From contig CM040434.1 in the NCBI GenBank assembly GCA_022702705.1, forward strand, positions 23,850,001 through 23,914,000: a stretch of 64,000 nt of DNA. Reading direction: 5' to 3'. Under the pieces are notes generated by a model. That model was not told the origin of the DNA and did not search any database. It saw only the letters and a program-made list of their open reading frames with translations. The stretch comes from Papilionanthe hookeriana x Papilionanthe teres. Taxonomy: Eukaryota > Streptophyta > Magnoliopsida > Asparagales > Orchidaceae. Below, piece after piece: positions 1 to 12,660 of this stretch (position 1 is its first letter; each line of letters opens with the position of its first letter). The position numbers and the translations under genes are program-made.

Positions 1-569
1 GAGCCAAGGATGAGCCATTCACAAGCCATATGAAGCCATGAGAGTTTGGCATGTGACCATGCCATTAATGGCAAAAGGAGGAGGTCCTTTAACCATCTCC
101 TAAAAGTCATTAAGCCTTAAGCATGTCTCCCCTTAACCAAGATTTAATCCAAATATTCTTGGATAAGGACATCACCACCTTCGACTCAGCCTAGCCTAAC
201 CGATCTTCTCAGCCCAAGACCAGCCATGGGGAGGTGAACCCAACCCAAACCAATGGGTCGACCAATTTCAAGCCAAAATGGCCTCTCCCCCATTCCATTT
301 TAATCCAAACACTTTACACATGTCCAAGCCCAATCGACTTCACCATTGCCAAGCCCCCGACCTCCCCGGTCAAGATGGTGACCCATGCCCGCCGCCACCG
401 CTCGGATCGCCGGAAAACACCACACCCGAGAGCATCATGTGAGCCCAAGCTTGGAATTCTCACTCCGCCGAGTTGCCCCATGCCCAATGGCCACCATGGT
501 CGTTCTTCTCCTCACCGCAGCAGCTCGATCCCATGCCTCAACTCCCCCGGGAGGCCCTCCACCCTCTCC

Positions 570-577
570 TATTTAAA
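570..577 (+). promoter_or_regulatory. LTR core promoter, TATA-like box
   Basis: TATTTAAA sits in a C-rich context (CTCC before it, CTCCACC after it) and is conserved in all four LTRs that include this region (also 20476, 36785 and 56011). Transcription would be expected to start about 30 bases downstream, around 600-610. This is inferred from sequence and conservation; no transcript evidence is available. Confidence 0.6.
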
Positions 578-1003
578 CTCCACCCCTCTCGGCCATGGAA
601 GGAGCTAAGCACAAACCTTGCCAAAACTCGCCAAAATTGTTCCGTACCCTTCTCCACTCTTAGAACACTTGATCCCCAAGGAAATCCCCCCGCCATTTCT
701 CCTCTCGTAAGCTCAATTTCGTAGTCGAAATTCCACCCAAAACCAGGACACTTCTCCACAGCTGAGCCAATTCTCAAATCGATTGGCTCTACACCTTCAC
801 TGCATCAAGCGGAAGGTGTCCACCAAGAAAAGCCCCATCTCCAGGCCACCTGGGCTTGCTCCAGACCTCCAAGCTTTGTGGATCGGGCTTGGTCGAAATC
901 ATATCCGGACAATTCCCCGCACTGCAGAGACTTCATCCGGAGCTTGCTGGGACCCAATCGAAGGTGCAACAACTCTCGGATCGAAGCCACACTTCTCCGA
1001 GCC

Positions 1004-1012
1004 AAGGTATGA
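1004..1012 (+). promoter_or_regulatory. Candidate 5' splice site in the LTR leader
   Basis: AAG|GTATGAG matches the plant donor consensus closely. The GT is at 1007-1008. It ends a GC-richer, exon-like leader, and the DNA becomes AT-rich and intron-like downstream. It is kept in all four LTRs covering this position (GT at 1007, 20910, 37218, 56442). Paired with the acceptor at 14755-14756, it could make a spliced mRNA for the 3' ORF. Confidence 0.5.
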
Positions 1013-3194
1013 GCTAACTCTCCATCCCGAGCTTCGGAGATTCTCCATTTCAAATGCCTTAGTTTCAATGCATGTTAGCCGTATAGATGTGTTCGTCTCT
1101 TCAAGACGAATCCATAGAGTATAAGAACGTAAAAATCCATCGAGAATCGAGTGAGATCTAGTGGATTTAGTGTGGACGGCTCTCGGCGAGAACACTCGGG
1201 GACGATGAACGGATGCCGTCCATTCGATACACGCGCGCACGAACGGCTCGGACGGCGTCGACCAGAAACAGTGCGAGAACCGCGGGCCCGGCCGCCGACT
1301 CAAGTGGCGGCGTCGAATGGGAGCGCGCCGCGTGGCCTTTCGGAGCCGCCGAGGATGCGCCGGCGCCGCGTGGATAAATAGAAAATTAGGGTATTTTCTT
1401 ATTTATTTAATTCCCTAAACTTCAAAAATTCATATCTCTCGTGTAGGAAAATCATAAAAATAAAATAAAAATACCCTCTTGCTCAAATGAACGTAGGAGA
1501 ATAATGTGGAAAAGAAATCACTTAATTTCATCAAGTATTTTATTTTTTATAATTTATTTACTCTCCGTATTGTTTTAATTCTCCATGCATGCATACAATT
1601 CACCATGGCATGAGACCATAGGGCTGTTGAAGCCTCCGAATTTGGGAACATTCCCCGAATTTTCCAAAGTCGTAGGCCATCCCTATGAAGAGTTCTTGAT
1701 TTTTCAAGTTCGAAGTCACCGTTTTGAGTATTTTAATTCCAATAAATAGCATGTTGTGAAATAAATTCTAGGAAAATTTGGTGATGTTGCTTATGACCAG
1801 AGAACCCTAGGAAAAATAGGTTTTGACTTAGTTCATTTAAAACAACTCTAATCGGCTTAAACACTCAAAATAGGTCTTCAATTAATTAGAGTTAACCATG
1901 CATCAAATTGACTTGAAATCAATTCTCCACTGACCTTTAGGATCAGAGGAATCCATCATAAAAATTTGAGGTCAATTAGACTTGGTTAGCCCCACTAATT
2001 GGGCTGATTAAGCCACTTAGCCATTTTAAACTTTAAAAATTCATAACTTTTAAAATACTTTTCAAAAATTCACCAAATTGGTTTTGGAGCCTCTCTGATA
2101 TTAGGGAAACCTAGGAAAATTAAAATTTCAATTTTCTAAAAAGTTGATTTTTAATAATATTTTAATATTTTAATAATTAAAAAATAATAAAAATCACAAA
2201 AATAATAAAATTCACCAAAATGTCATATTTTGAATTTTAATCACTTAGGAACAAATCCCATATTTTTCCTAGGTCTATTTAGTGAGATATTGAATTTTAA
2301 AGCCCTAGGGTAATTTTAAAATTAAAAAAATGTATTTTCTAGCATTTTCACTAAAATAATTATAATAAATCATAGAAAAATCAGAAAATTGCAAAATTTG
2401 TTTCTCTGGTTTCCTTGATATCAGAGAGATTTTTAAAAAATATAAAATCCATTTTTCAATTTTTATTTTATTTTTTAAATTAATTAACACTCCAAAATTT
2501 AAAATAATTATAATAAAAATAATATAATTCAAAAAATCACCAAAATTGGTCCAAGTGCTTCTCTGGTCATTAGGAATGTCCCCTAATTTTCTTAAGGACA
2601 GAAACTTTCCCTTGGTCATGTTATTAAATTTTCCTTGAAAATCTCTATTTTCCACCAAAAATAATTATATAAATAAATTAAATACAGAAAAATCACATTT
2701 TCTCCTCTCATGTCTTTATTGACATATGAGTGAAGTCACATAAAAATTTCAAGTTCATTTGAGTTCAATTTAGTGAGTTATGAAATTATTAAGCTAAAGG
2801 GGTAAAATGGTAATTAAACTTTTAACCCTTAATTAAAACTTTAGGTTTAATAAAAATCAACAAGTAAAATATTTGATCTTAATCTGATTTGGATGATTGA
2901 AATTTAAATAATTAAAGGGTAGAAACCCATTAAATAATTTTAAAATGATTAAACTTTAATTAAATAATAGATTAAATTTGGAGGAATAATAAATCGGAAT
3001 TATTAAAATAAGGGATATTTATTAGGAAGAGATTTATTCTTTAATTTAAAAAGTCCCTAAGTTAATTATCTCATTAATATTCAACTCTTAATTAAAATGA
3101 TAACTCAAATTTGAAACATTAAAAGACTTAATTAAATTATTAAACTCTTTTAAAATTTTAATTAAAATTAAAAATAAAGTAAATTAAAGATAAA

Positions 3195-3555
3195 TTAAAT
3201 TAAAATTAAATTAAATTTAACAATTAAATTAAATTAAATTAAATTTAATAATTAAATTAAATTAAATTAAATAATTAAATTAAATTAAATTAAACAATTA
3301 AATTAAATTAAATTAAATTAAGTTAAATTAAATTAAATTAAAAATTAAATTAAATTAAATTAAATTAAATTAAATTAAATTAAATTAAATAAATTAAATT
3401 AATTAAATAAAATTGAATTAAATCAAATTAAATTAAATTAAATAAATTAAATTAAATAATTGAATTAAATTAAATTAAATAATCAAATTAAAATTAAATC
3501 AAATCAAATTAATTAAACATCAAATCAAATTAAATCAAACTCAATTAAATTAAAG
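3195..3555 (+). repeat. AAATT-type short tandem array in LTR U5
   Basis: Almost pure AAATT/TTAAA pentamers with scattered CAAAT, TTAAG and AATAA variants. The same array is at the matching place in every LTR of the family here, with differing lengths and interruptions, as expected for replication slippage. Confidence 0.9.
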
Positions 3556-5648
3556 AAAATAAATTTAAAGCAACTTCGAACACTATTCCAAATTTAAACT
3601 CTTTAACTTAAATCAAATCATTTGAATACTAATTTACCCTCGAAAGCTTTAGTTATTATAACTCCTAAATAAAACATTAAATGAAGTGTCACTTCACTCA
3701 TAGGATATTCAAATGTCCTAGTTCACCGAGCAAGTTAACAAAACTCAAAACCTCGACGATCGATTCATTTATATAATTAAATTCATTCTGACTTAAAACA
3801 ATCCTAGAAATATCGAAAAGATGTTTAAGATCCTTCTTAAGCACTTCCTCAATATGATAGGACATTTATAAGAACAATCGAATTCGATTATTCTTCGATG
3901 AAGAAAATCGTCCTTAAACCAAAACACAAAGAACCTAGACGTCATAGAAATGACTAGCTATAGGATTGGAATTCGGTAGAAAACCATAACCTTTCCCTTA
4001 ACCTTACCTAGGAACTTGCTTAAGTATGCTAATTGTGTTTTAAGTGCAGCATTGGACGACGGGAAGACCCTCCAGTGCACGCATTTCGTATTATCGCAAT
4101 TTACTTTCCCGCAATTTATTTTCCAAAGAATTTACATTATCGCAATTTACTTTATTGCAGAATCGCGTTTATTTTTCTCGCATGATAAAACAACCGTTGC
4201 ATGAAAACCCACACCTTTAGGATAGCCCCTAAAACCGAAACCAAAACTAAGTTAAAAGTCATTGCAAGATAAAATTCACCGCCACAACATTTCAAAATAT
4301 AAAACAACTCAAAATTTAATCACAAACGTAACACAAAACTACAATTACAACTAAATTAAAACGTCCCGTTGGATGATCGGAATACCTCGGATGATGTAAC
4401 CTACGTGTTGCTAACCGGATTTCCCACTGGCCTAAATGAAAGTGTGGAACTCATTCGACTGAGTTTAGCAAATTCATCCGGACTAAGTGAATCCGATAAA
4501 AATAATGATGCCTAAGGATGGAACCGTGGATCTTAACCTGTGTCGTTATAATCAACTTTAAGATTTGTTTTAATTAAAACGTAAAAAACACTCGGAAATT
4601 AAGATTTTCTCTAAAACCAAAACACTTTTCTCATCTCCCGATTTATGATTTCTAAAACTAAACCTCTCGCAACAACAAGGAACTCGGAGCATGGCGGGCA
4701 GCACGGCCATCGTCGTCAAGAAACTCGAACCTACTTCAAAGAAACTTTCCTAGAATTAAATAACCAAGCCATAGGACTTCGAGGTAGCTTGCCTAGTGCA
4801 ACATAAATCCTCAACTCTTCGTTGGCATTTGCATTGCAAATTAAGCCCTAACCGGCCTTAGGATTCCGAGGTAGTCGTCCGATACGACAATAAACCCTCA
4901 CATCTTCTAGTGCTATTTCGTTTGATTTTATCATACAAATATAAGCCCTAATTAATTAAAATCGGCAAGATCGAAACATTTAAATAAGTATTAGGACTTT
5001 CCTAAACTCAAGCCAAACGATAGGATAGTCGGAAATTACCGAAGTTCACTTCGAATCGGTGATTTCTCCTACCTTTCTTCCTTCGGATTCACAAAACAAA
5101 ATGTTCCAAGTTTCGATCCATTCCCTATCGAAATTCCAAAATTCAATCTTCGAAAACCTTAAACTTTGAAATTCTCGAGAGCGTGAATTATTGGTTATTA
5201 TCGAGAGTTTTCTTAGGTGATTCCCGTCACTTAAGATGTAATTAACTATAGTGGCTTGCCCTTATATGGAATTTTAAAGAACCTGTGTAATATAAACCCC
5301 CGTTTAATACTTTCATATTAAGCAGGGAATTTGTCGGCTTATAAAATTGGTTCACGGCACCAAACGGATGTCACAAAACTTCTAGTTTATTTGATCGAGC
5401 CCCACCGTCAAGCAATGTGTCTATCCTTAGTGATGATACATGGTTTATGGTGCGGTGCTCGTTTATATAAACTATTTGGGATGTGAGATCGGTTCAATCT
5501 CAAATTTAAAAATTATTTTCAAAATCAAATACTACTTTCTAAATTATATATATATTTAAATTAAATTTAAAATTTAGATTCGCCGACAACTTCGTTAGGC
5601 GACCCCTTTTAAAAATACAACACAACCTAAAAATAAGGCCGACAATTT

Positions 5649-5665
5649 CGGCGACTCCGCTGGGA
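5649..5665 (+). other. Primer-binding site of element A (tRNA-Arg type, slightly decayed)
   Basis: CGGCGACTCCGCTGGGA lies 4 bases after the LTR end. The intact version in element B (TGGCGACTCCGCTGGGGA) is complementary to the 3' end of plant tRNA-Arg, including CCA (CCAGCGGAGTCGCCA). In A the first T is C and one G of the GGGG run is missing. Confidence 0.85.
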
Positions 5666-6083
5666 CTATTCCTCTCTCCATTATAATCAAATAATTTCGC
5701 TTTCAAAAATCGGTAGTGTATCCATGTCCCTAATGGATCAAACTACCCTTCTTTCCGTTGGAATACTATGTTCATTTCTATCTCGAACAAGTATAGCCAA
5801 CATTCTCTCGGATTTAGGAGCCACTCGTTTAGACACCCCTAAACAGAGAGGTTCCGAGATCCTTTTACCTCATTTCGAGGTGGGGTGGACCCCCAATAGT
5901 GTTAGTTTAGGAATGATCCTTCGAGTCGAGAAGTCTTGCTTAAGATTTTCTTTTCCTTTCCAACTCGAATCGGATTCCTTACCTTCTCTACACCTTTCGA
6001 ACGTTCCGTTCTAAATAAACAAACCCTCTAATAAGTGATTCTTTTAACAAATGATTTTTTTTTTATAAATACATGAACAAAGA
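5666..6083 (+). other. Leader between primer-binding site and first ORF (element A)
   Basis: Untranslated leader. An open frame of 96 codons at 5724-6014 has no recognisable domain, and its counterpart in element B is stopped by TGA after about 20 codons, so I treat it as chance. The region is well conserved between A and B at the DNA level, which fits a packaging or dimerisation role, but no specific structure is demonstrated. Confidence 0.55.
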
Positions 6084-7450
6084 ATGAGTTCGGACTCTTT
6101 TCAATTCCTTTCTTTTCGTCCCGAAGAAAAGAAGCATAACTCGGGACCGACAACCGCAGTCTACCTCGCGTAAATGGAAGCCCCGAAACCGATTTTCTCC
6201 TTCACCAACGGATCGGACTTCGCCGTCTATAAGGATGAGCCGCCCGACAATGGGGTCATCCGATTCGGACAAGGATTCGAAAACATGAACGTCAAGGTCA
6301 CCGACGTCTCCCTCTTCGCACCGACGAACAAGGTATCCGAAGCCGAGGAACCACTCGCTCGAGTTCAACCTTAGGTCGACCCAAGAGTTTCCTCCCCCGC
6401 AAAGGATCCCGACTAGGAGGAGTACCGCCGTCCGCAGGAGGACCGTTCTCACTACCCCCACTCGGTCTAGTTGTTTCCGCACCTACCCCGACTTCGCCAA
6501 ATCAAAGGGGAAAGAAATCCGTAACTATGGTAAACCCGTTACCGTGGAGGGTACTGGATCTTCCCGTAAGACCTTCCGTCTTCGAAATCGGGTCCAAGCT
6601 TCGAAGATTCCGTCGCCGACAAAGACCCAAAGAAGAAATAGAAATAGAAGGATCGCCGTGGAAGCCGTAGCCGCCGAGATTGCCTTCCCGAGGAAATTCC
6701 GGAGTTGCCGTAATATACACCGCTACCGTAATATACACCACCGCCCGACTACATACCACTTTTGGGAGGAAGCAGGTTCCATCCCCTCTCCGCCGCAGAG
6801 GACGAGGAGAATGTTCGCAAGATTGCCGCCGCATTACCTCGACCCGCATACTACAACGATAGCCGCAAGAAAAGAACTAGAACTACGCCGTTTCGCTCGA
6901 CCGCAAACTTTGCAGTAAAAGCTAGCAAAGAAGGAAAACTCGCCCCGTGTCGGAAATTCTACGAAGGATAGGACGGGTGCCGGCCAAATCCCGTCTCGGG
7001 CCCCGAGTAGAGCCCGTCGTCATGATAGAAAAGCCAAGCAAGAGAATGAAGGCTAGCCCGCCCGTCGTAGTATCGGGATTGCGCGATTAGGAGGATACCA
7101 CCTTCCAAAGCATTCGGTCACCGCACCATCCGGTCCTAGACCTTCCGCCGCTAGAAGGATGGTGCGGCGTCCCACTACGGGGCAGCCGAGATCGAAACGA
7201 CAGCCCGAGAGAGAAAGTCTCGCCAGGAGGCTTCGAATCCGAAGAAAGCGCTACCGCGATGAAGGGGACTCGTGAAAAAGGACCCGCAACCATCGCATGA
7301 CAACCACAAAGATACACGTAAAGCTCCGCTAGAAGATGCCATGGAAAAGCCGAGAACCGACATCCGACGATCGGCAAAAGTAAGAGAAGAAAAGTTCGGA
7401 GATGAGATCGACTCATCGGAATTCATGGACAACGAATATGCGAAATCAAC
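6084..7450 (+). pseudogene. Unrecognised ORF upstream of gag (element A), frameshifted
   Basis: A coding-like region starts at ATG 6084 (MSSDSFQFLS) and continues in shifting frames up to the gag ATG. The clearest open piece is 6174-6374 (MEAPKPIFSF..., with FAVYKDEPPDNGVIRFGQGF). The last piece, from about 7272, contains DAMEKPRTDIRR and EEKFGDEIDSSEF and overlaps the gag start in another frame. Element B carries the same region (42249-43609), and the shared reading frames between independent breaks suggest a real protein about 450 codons long. Ogre-type Tat elements have an extra ORF before gag, which this position fits. I recognise no domain; it could instead be an extended Gag N-terminus. 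Confidence 0.5.
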
Positions 7451-9110
7451 ATGGTCGAGACACGAGCTTCATCATCTTCTCAAGGTGCTCCCGCAACCGC
7501 AGAAAGAGAGGAGCCTGAACCGATGAAGAGACAGCCTTCAGAAAAGGACGACACGATCGCTCAAATGGCGAAGAGGATGGAAGAGATGGCCATAGCTCGG
7601 CCACTCTCCAAAGTCAAGTACAACCACATAGAGAGACACCCCCGTAAGTCATTCACATCGTAGACGGAGGGAAGGAGATTACATCCGTCAACTGAGGATG
7701 ACCAACCGAAAAAGGATACAACACAAAGTATGATCCCCGAAAAGGATATCAAGAACTTGGTAGAGCAGCAGAAGCGAGAAGCCCCAAGCACAATCGAAGA
7801 ACGGGACATCTATTCGGACGGGTAGACCTTACCCGAAGAATTCGACGCCGTCCAATACCCGAAGGGCTTCGTACCACCTCTCGTTTAAGACCTTCGACGG
7901 AACCGGAACCCCCGACAAGATGTCGCACACTTTCGTGCCGCTGTTGCAATGCCGGCGGGAGCGATGCGCTACTCTTCCGACGCTCCGTTAGCGCCTCGTC
8001 GTGAATCGCCTTCGACCGGTATGCGTAATTACCCAACGGATCCGTAGAAGACATTCTCGTAGCTAGAGAGCCTCTTCATTAAGCGATTTGTCGGAGTCTC
8101 AAGCACCACATCACTATAGGTGATTTAGTGGTAGAGAAACAAAGGCCGAATGAAACTCTAGTGGATTACATACTTCGATGGAGAAATTTAAGCATGAAGT
8201 GTGAACCACAACTCGCAAGAACAACATGCAGTCAGCATCTCGCTTAAAAGCATTCACGGCCCGATAAAGACTTCTCCTCAAGGGATTCACTATTAAGACT
8301 TTCGAGAAGTTGTTAAGCAAGGCCGGAAGCTTGCAAGAAGAGGCGAAGCAATTAAGTTTTGCCGACAAGACTGACAAGCGTAAGCCGGTGAAGACCTTCG
8401 AGAAGAAATCCGGGATCGTTGCAGCGAGCTGACAAAGGCAAACAACCGATGCAAATACCACCGTAACGGCCGCAAAGAACCACAACAAAATTACCAAAGA
8501 ACCCCGGTCCAACTATCGATCGTCTCCGCAAGCATGAACAACCGTCTCGTCCGCAACGTACATCGAGGGAGCTTCGAGCAGCAGAATATCCGTTCAAGAA
8601 TGAAGCAAGCACCAAAGATGTTCCGTAGCTTAATGAAAACTCCAGCATTTCCACTGCCGGAGCCCAAAAGACCGCAGGAAGTCAACAAGAAAGGTGATCC
8701 CAACATTTGCCCCTACCATCTGGATGCTTCGGGCACAAGATAGAAGATCGCATTACCTTTAAAAGTCGGCTCAATGACAACCTTCGGAAAGGAAATATAA
8801 CAATCCCGAAGGAGTACATGAAGGAACCCCGTAAAGGAGGTTCCGTCAATGTTATCTCAACCGATCCCGTCATTCCGATAGATCCCTATGCAACTGACGA
8901 TGGATGGACCACCGCCTGGACGAGATCTTCGAAGAAGATTTGAGACAACATCCGAACCGCTTCGTGCGAGCTTCAATTCGTAGTTCGAGACCCATTAAGC
9001 CGGTACTATCACTCGCGATAGAAGAGCCACCTCGACAGAGACAATCGAAGAGAAGAAGAAAATCGATGAAGAAGAGGGGACCGAGATTCCTAAGGCTGGA
9101 TTAGGGGCCG
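7451..9110 (+). pseudogene. gag: Gag polyprotein (element A), frameshifted
   Basis: Starts MVETRASSSSQGAP, the MV-T-R-S-S style common at the start of gypsy Gag. A coiled-coil-like stretch follows (DDTIAQMAKRMEEMA). The retrotransposon Gag core is readable around 7880-8000 (TFDGTGTP, HVAHFRAA, then GGSDALLF in the cleaner B copy), then VDYILRWRNLSMKCEPQLA near 8160-8215. Near the C-terminus at about 8705-8760 is a Tat-type Cys-His knuckle of form CPYH...GHKIEDC, with the last Cys changed to Arg in A. It is followed by ITFKSRLNDNLRKGNITIPKEY. Gag would form the cytoplasmic virus-like particle and bind RNA. Several frameshifts and stops prevent a continuous reading. Confidence 0.85.
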
Positions 9111-9199
9111 CTATCCTAGATAGTTGTTTCGATTCGGGGAGAAATCCCTCGAACCTCCGATTTTGTATGATTATCTCGCTCACTTCGGTGGGATCATAT

Positions 9200-10850
9200 A
9201 ATGATAAGGGTGATGGCGTTGGCTACGTTTTCGACCGTTTCTAACGATTACGTAACTAGCGACAATCCGGCGTCGATTTCGATACCAACAACAATTCTCA
9301 AATCATACAAGATCTCGACGATCAAAATGACGAAGAAGACATCCATCAAGGAGGCTACGAGAGCTCAACAAGCAACCGGCTCTATCTCGCGAGTTTCGAG
9401 GAGCTCCAGCTTACGATAGAGTTAGAGCCTTCGGATTTGGAAGATAATCCGAAGAGCCGACCATTCCGATTCAGGAGGAGACACCGACAAACTCAACACT
9501 AGATTCGAAGAAATTACGAAGTCAACCTAAGAAGTGGAAAAGTTCTACCTCCAAGAATGGGTCCAAAAGACAAAGGAAAGCAGTGGTCGTTCAAGAAGAA
9601 CCAACCCCAGCTGAAGAGATACCCATTCGAGAAGAAGCCGAGACGCATGGAAACAAAGTGACTACAACGTGCTAGCCCATCTTAGGAAACTACCGGCCAA
9701 ACCGAGCATTTACGATGCTCTCATCTTATCAAAGGAGATGAGGGAAGCTCGATCAAGGCCTTACTTCGATCCGGAAATTCGCTTAGCTCAAATGGCTCGG
9801 AGATTCCTTAGATGAGGTTTGCTCGTTAAAGGAACAAGCCGAGGTGTTACCTTCACTGACAATGACCTACTACTGGGGACGCGCATCACAACCGACCGTT
9901 GTACATTTCGGCCATAATCGGAAAGTTTACGCTCTCCGCAGTATTGGTGGATCCAGGAGCATCAATCAATATAATGAGTCTTCGAACACTAAGATACTTG
10001 GAAATCGATGCTCGCGAGCTCGAGGCCGACAAAATGTTATTAAGAGGATTCAACCGTAAAGGAGAAAGAGCCCTCTGGTCAATAACGCTATCGATGAAGA
10101 CCGGTGACTTAGCAAAGACAACCGCAAAATTTCACATAATCGATTCGAAACGTCGTTCAACGCTTTATCGGGCCGACCATGGATACATGAAAACAGGATG
10201 GTACCATCATCTCTACACCAGTTGCATCAAGTACTACGATGGAGGGGAACAAGGCATCAAAGGTGACTTGCAACCATTCTCCGTACATGAAATTGGAATC
10301 CATGAAGATGCAGCTTATTATGCACCGCCGAAGAAAACAATCTTCTCCGTAGATACCGTAACAAATGAAGCAAAGAAAGTTCGAGACAACGAAGAACCTG
10401 AAGTTCTAGTCCAACAGCCACTCACCACTCCCTTCCGGCGAGATGGTGAAGGTTTCTCCACAACTCGCATCCGAGGTCGAGGCCGGGGACGAGGTCGTGG
10501 TAGTAGACGCTAGGACACCGGGATGAGGAAACCAACCATCAATGTCGATCGGGATGATAGTTCCAAGAAGAAAAAGAAATCAAGCAAGAAGCAACGACAA
10601 TAAGTCGAAAGAAGCCGCAATACAAGATCCCCTCGAAGATGAAAAGAACGAAGAATACAAATCAATGTACGAGAAGATTAACCACTACGTACATACTATG
10701 ACCCTAACTCCGATCCATTCTAATAAGATCGAGGGTATGGAGGTCAAAGAGGTACGTAGTGACTCGTGCAAAGCCGATCAAATTCTACCGTGGTGCTTCT
10801 TCCTCCAAAACTCGAAAATAATGTACAATTCGAAGATGTCACTTCATCGA
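9200..10850 (+). pseudogene. pro: Gag-Pol linker and aspartic protease (element A)
   Basis: An acidic linker (DEEDIHQGGYESS, IELEPSDLEDNP) leads to a VNLRSGKVLP-like stretch and a conserved helical segment around 9665-9790 (LAHLRKLPAK, LSKEMREA). The protease core follows: FTDNDLLLG, then ISAIIGKFTLSAVLVDPGAS. The catalytic Asp codon is at 9950-9952 in a D-P-G-A-S motif, where Pro replaces the usual Ser/Thr. The downstream part has GFNRKGERAL, ITLSMKTGDLAKTTAKFHII and then IKYYDGG. The protein then runs into a low-complexity RGRGRGRGRGS tract (about 10470-10510) and a Lys-rich stretch. Frameshifts occur at several points. The enzyme would cleave Gag-Pol inside particles. Confidence 0.82.
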
Positions 10851-10854
10851 ATTA

Positions 10855-12140
10855 ATGGAATTACCTTTCGAGTGGTACTCTCCCCGTGTTCAAAATTTAA
10901 TTCAACGTGGTTTCTTACCTCGACAATGGACAAAAGGCCAATCACAACATTTTGAAAAGTTATGGAATAACTCCGTCGTCCACCCAATTCAAAGTATGGA
11001 CTCGGATTCGGCACAGCAGGGTCGGCCGACGATACCGAATTTTGCTTGGTTGTCACTTGCAAGTCCAATGAAAACCGCATGGAAACTACGTGACGAACTC
11101 GAAGATTTACAAATCGAGACGCTCCACCGTAATTCGAAGAAGAAATTAAATCCACAATAGATGAGTTAACGGAAGTTAACTTAGGTACTAGACGAAGAGC
11201 CTAGACCTACCTTTATTAGCTCCTTACTCAATAAAGAAGACTCCGAAGAAATAATCAAGTTATTAATGGAATTTAAAGACTCGTTTTGCTTGGAGCTACG
11301 ATGAAATGCCGGGATTAGCTCCGCAGGTCGGTACCATAAGCTAGGAGTGGATCCTACTGCTCCGACCGACAAGGTCCCGTAAGAATGCGTCTAGAAATCG
11401 AACAACAAGTCATAGCCGAAGTTAAAAAGCTAATAGACGCTAAATTTGTCCGCGAAGAACAATACCCGACTTGGCTAGCCAATGTAGTGCCACCGTAAAG
11501 AAGAATGGTCGATCGAATTTGTGTGGACTTCGCAGATTTAAACAAGGCATGTCCAAAAGATGAATTCCTCTACCGATTCCAGAACCGATGATCGATATTG
11601 CTTCGACACATGAAATATTCTCATTCATGGATGGATCTTCGTGATACAACCAGATAAAAATGGCTCCGAAGATGAAAAGCTTACAGCATTCGTAACGCCG
11701 ATCGGAGTATTTTGCTACACAAAGGATGCCATTCGGACCGAAGAACGCAGGAGCAACTTACCAAAGAGCAATGACAAGAATTTTTGATGATCTCATCCAC
11801 AATCAAGTCGAGTGCTACGTGGACGATGTCGTCATCAAAAGCAAAGTAAAGGAAAACCACCCGTATGATTCGAGAATTGTTTTCGAACGATTAAGACAAT
11901 TTAACCTTAAGATGAATCCCTTAAAATGCGCCTTCGGCGTCACCTCCGGAAATTCTTAGGATTCGTTGTCCGACATCGTGGAATCGAAATCGACCCGGAG
12001 AAGATTAAAGCCATCTTAGAAATGCCGCCTCCCAAAACCTTAAAACAACTACGATCTTTTCAAGGGAAGTCGGCATATCTTCGACGCTTTATCTCAAACT
12101 CCGTCGTAGGTGTCAGCCTTTCTCAGCACTAGCTAAAAAG
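10855..12140 (+). pseudogene. pol-RT: Reverse transcriptase with N-terminal spacer (element A)
   Basis: A spacer (MELPFEWYSPRVQNLIQRGF, 10855 onward) precedes the RT. Fingers and palm motifs are readable in pieces: RLEIEQQVIAEVKKLIDAKF and WLANVV around 11390-11490, FADLNKACPKDE in broken form near 11530-11565, SFMDG near 11625, MPFGPKNAGATYQRAMTRIF from 11726, and the catalytic YVDD at 11816-11827 inside VECYVDDVVIKSK. The connection region reads IDPEKIKAILEMPPPKTLKQL near 11985-12050. Frame breaks interrupt it at least four times. The enzyme would copy the element RNA into cDNA using the tRNA primer. Confidence 0.92.
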
Positions 12141-12640
12141 GACGCCAAATTTATTTCGGGAAGAGAAATGCCGAAGGCCTTCGAAGACATTAAACAATAT
12201 TTAATGACACCTCCTCGTCTTAGCAGCCCTGGCCTCGTGTAGACCGCCGATACTTTACACCGCGGCTTTAGACGACTCTCTCGAGCCCCGTTAGCCTGTG
12301 TCAATGATGAGGGTAAAGAAAATGCTCTTTACTACTTAAGCCGTCGTTTACTTCCGACTGAAGTAAGGTATCCCGCAATCGAAAAGCATTGTTCGGCCCC
12401 GATCTTCGCCGCTCAAAAGCTCGTGCACTACATGCTTTCTCATAAGGTCAACCTAATCTCGAAGTTTAATCCATTGCAATACTCGATGACTCGTCCAACA
12501 CTTTCCGGCGGACTTGCCGATGGTCAATGATATTATCGCAATTCGATATAACTTTCGTGCCTCTGCGTGCCGTAAAGGGACAAGTCTTAGCAGACTTCCT
12601 CGCAAAGACATCCTTTGCCGCCGAATCTCCTCTCAATGAC
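12141..12640 (+). pseudogene. pol-RH: Ribonuclease H of the RT type (element A)
   Basis: Directly after RT. Readable pieces include ENALYYLSRRLLPTEVRYPA and IEKHC near 12320-12395, FAAQKL near 12405, and FNPLQYSMTRPTLSGGLA near 12465-12520. These correspond to the usual gypsy RNase H segments for the bound strand, where the family has (Y)ISR.L...E..Y...EK. The region is frameshifted several times. This is the ancestral RNase H; a second, archaeal-type copy follows. Confidence 0.78.
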
Positions 12641-12660
12641 GATCCGCCGATGAACAAATA

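Larger units (their letters stand above)
1..5644 (+). repeat. 5' LTR of element A (left-truncated by the window)
   Basis: Bases 1-5644 are repeated almost base for base at 19913-25566. The LTR ends in GCCGACA just before the primer-binding site. In order it holds the end of U3 with a TATA-like box at 570-577, a GC-richer transcribed leader to about 1380 with a splice-donor-like site at 1004-1012, several kb of very AT-rich U5 with an AAATT array, and a final stretch ending in the primer-binding-site-like sequence at 5582-5603. I see no protein gene in it; short ORFs here recur in every LTR only because the DNA is repeated. Confidence 0.93.

Noticed and set aside
2305..2658. Antisense ORF (117 codons, starting MVENRDFQGKFNNMTKGKFL) that recurs in every LTR (also 22211, 38680, 57902 on minus, 62701 on plus in the inverted LTR).
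   Set aside because: It recurs because the LTRs are copies. It lies in AT-rich U5, is shortened to 64 codons in B and D, has low-complexity composition and matches no family I know.
5724..6014. 96-codon ORF in the leader of A.
   Set aside because: The matching sequence in B stops after about 20 codons, and no domain is visible.
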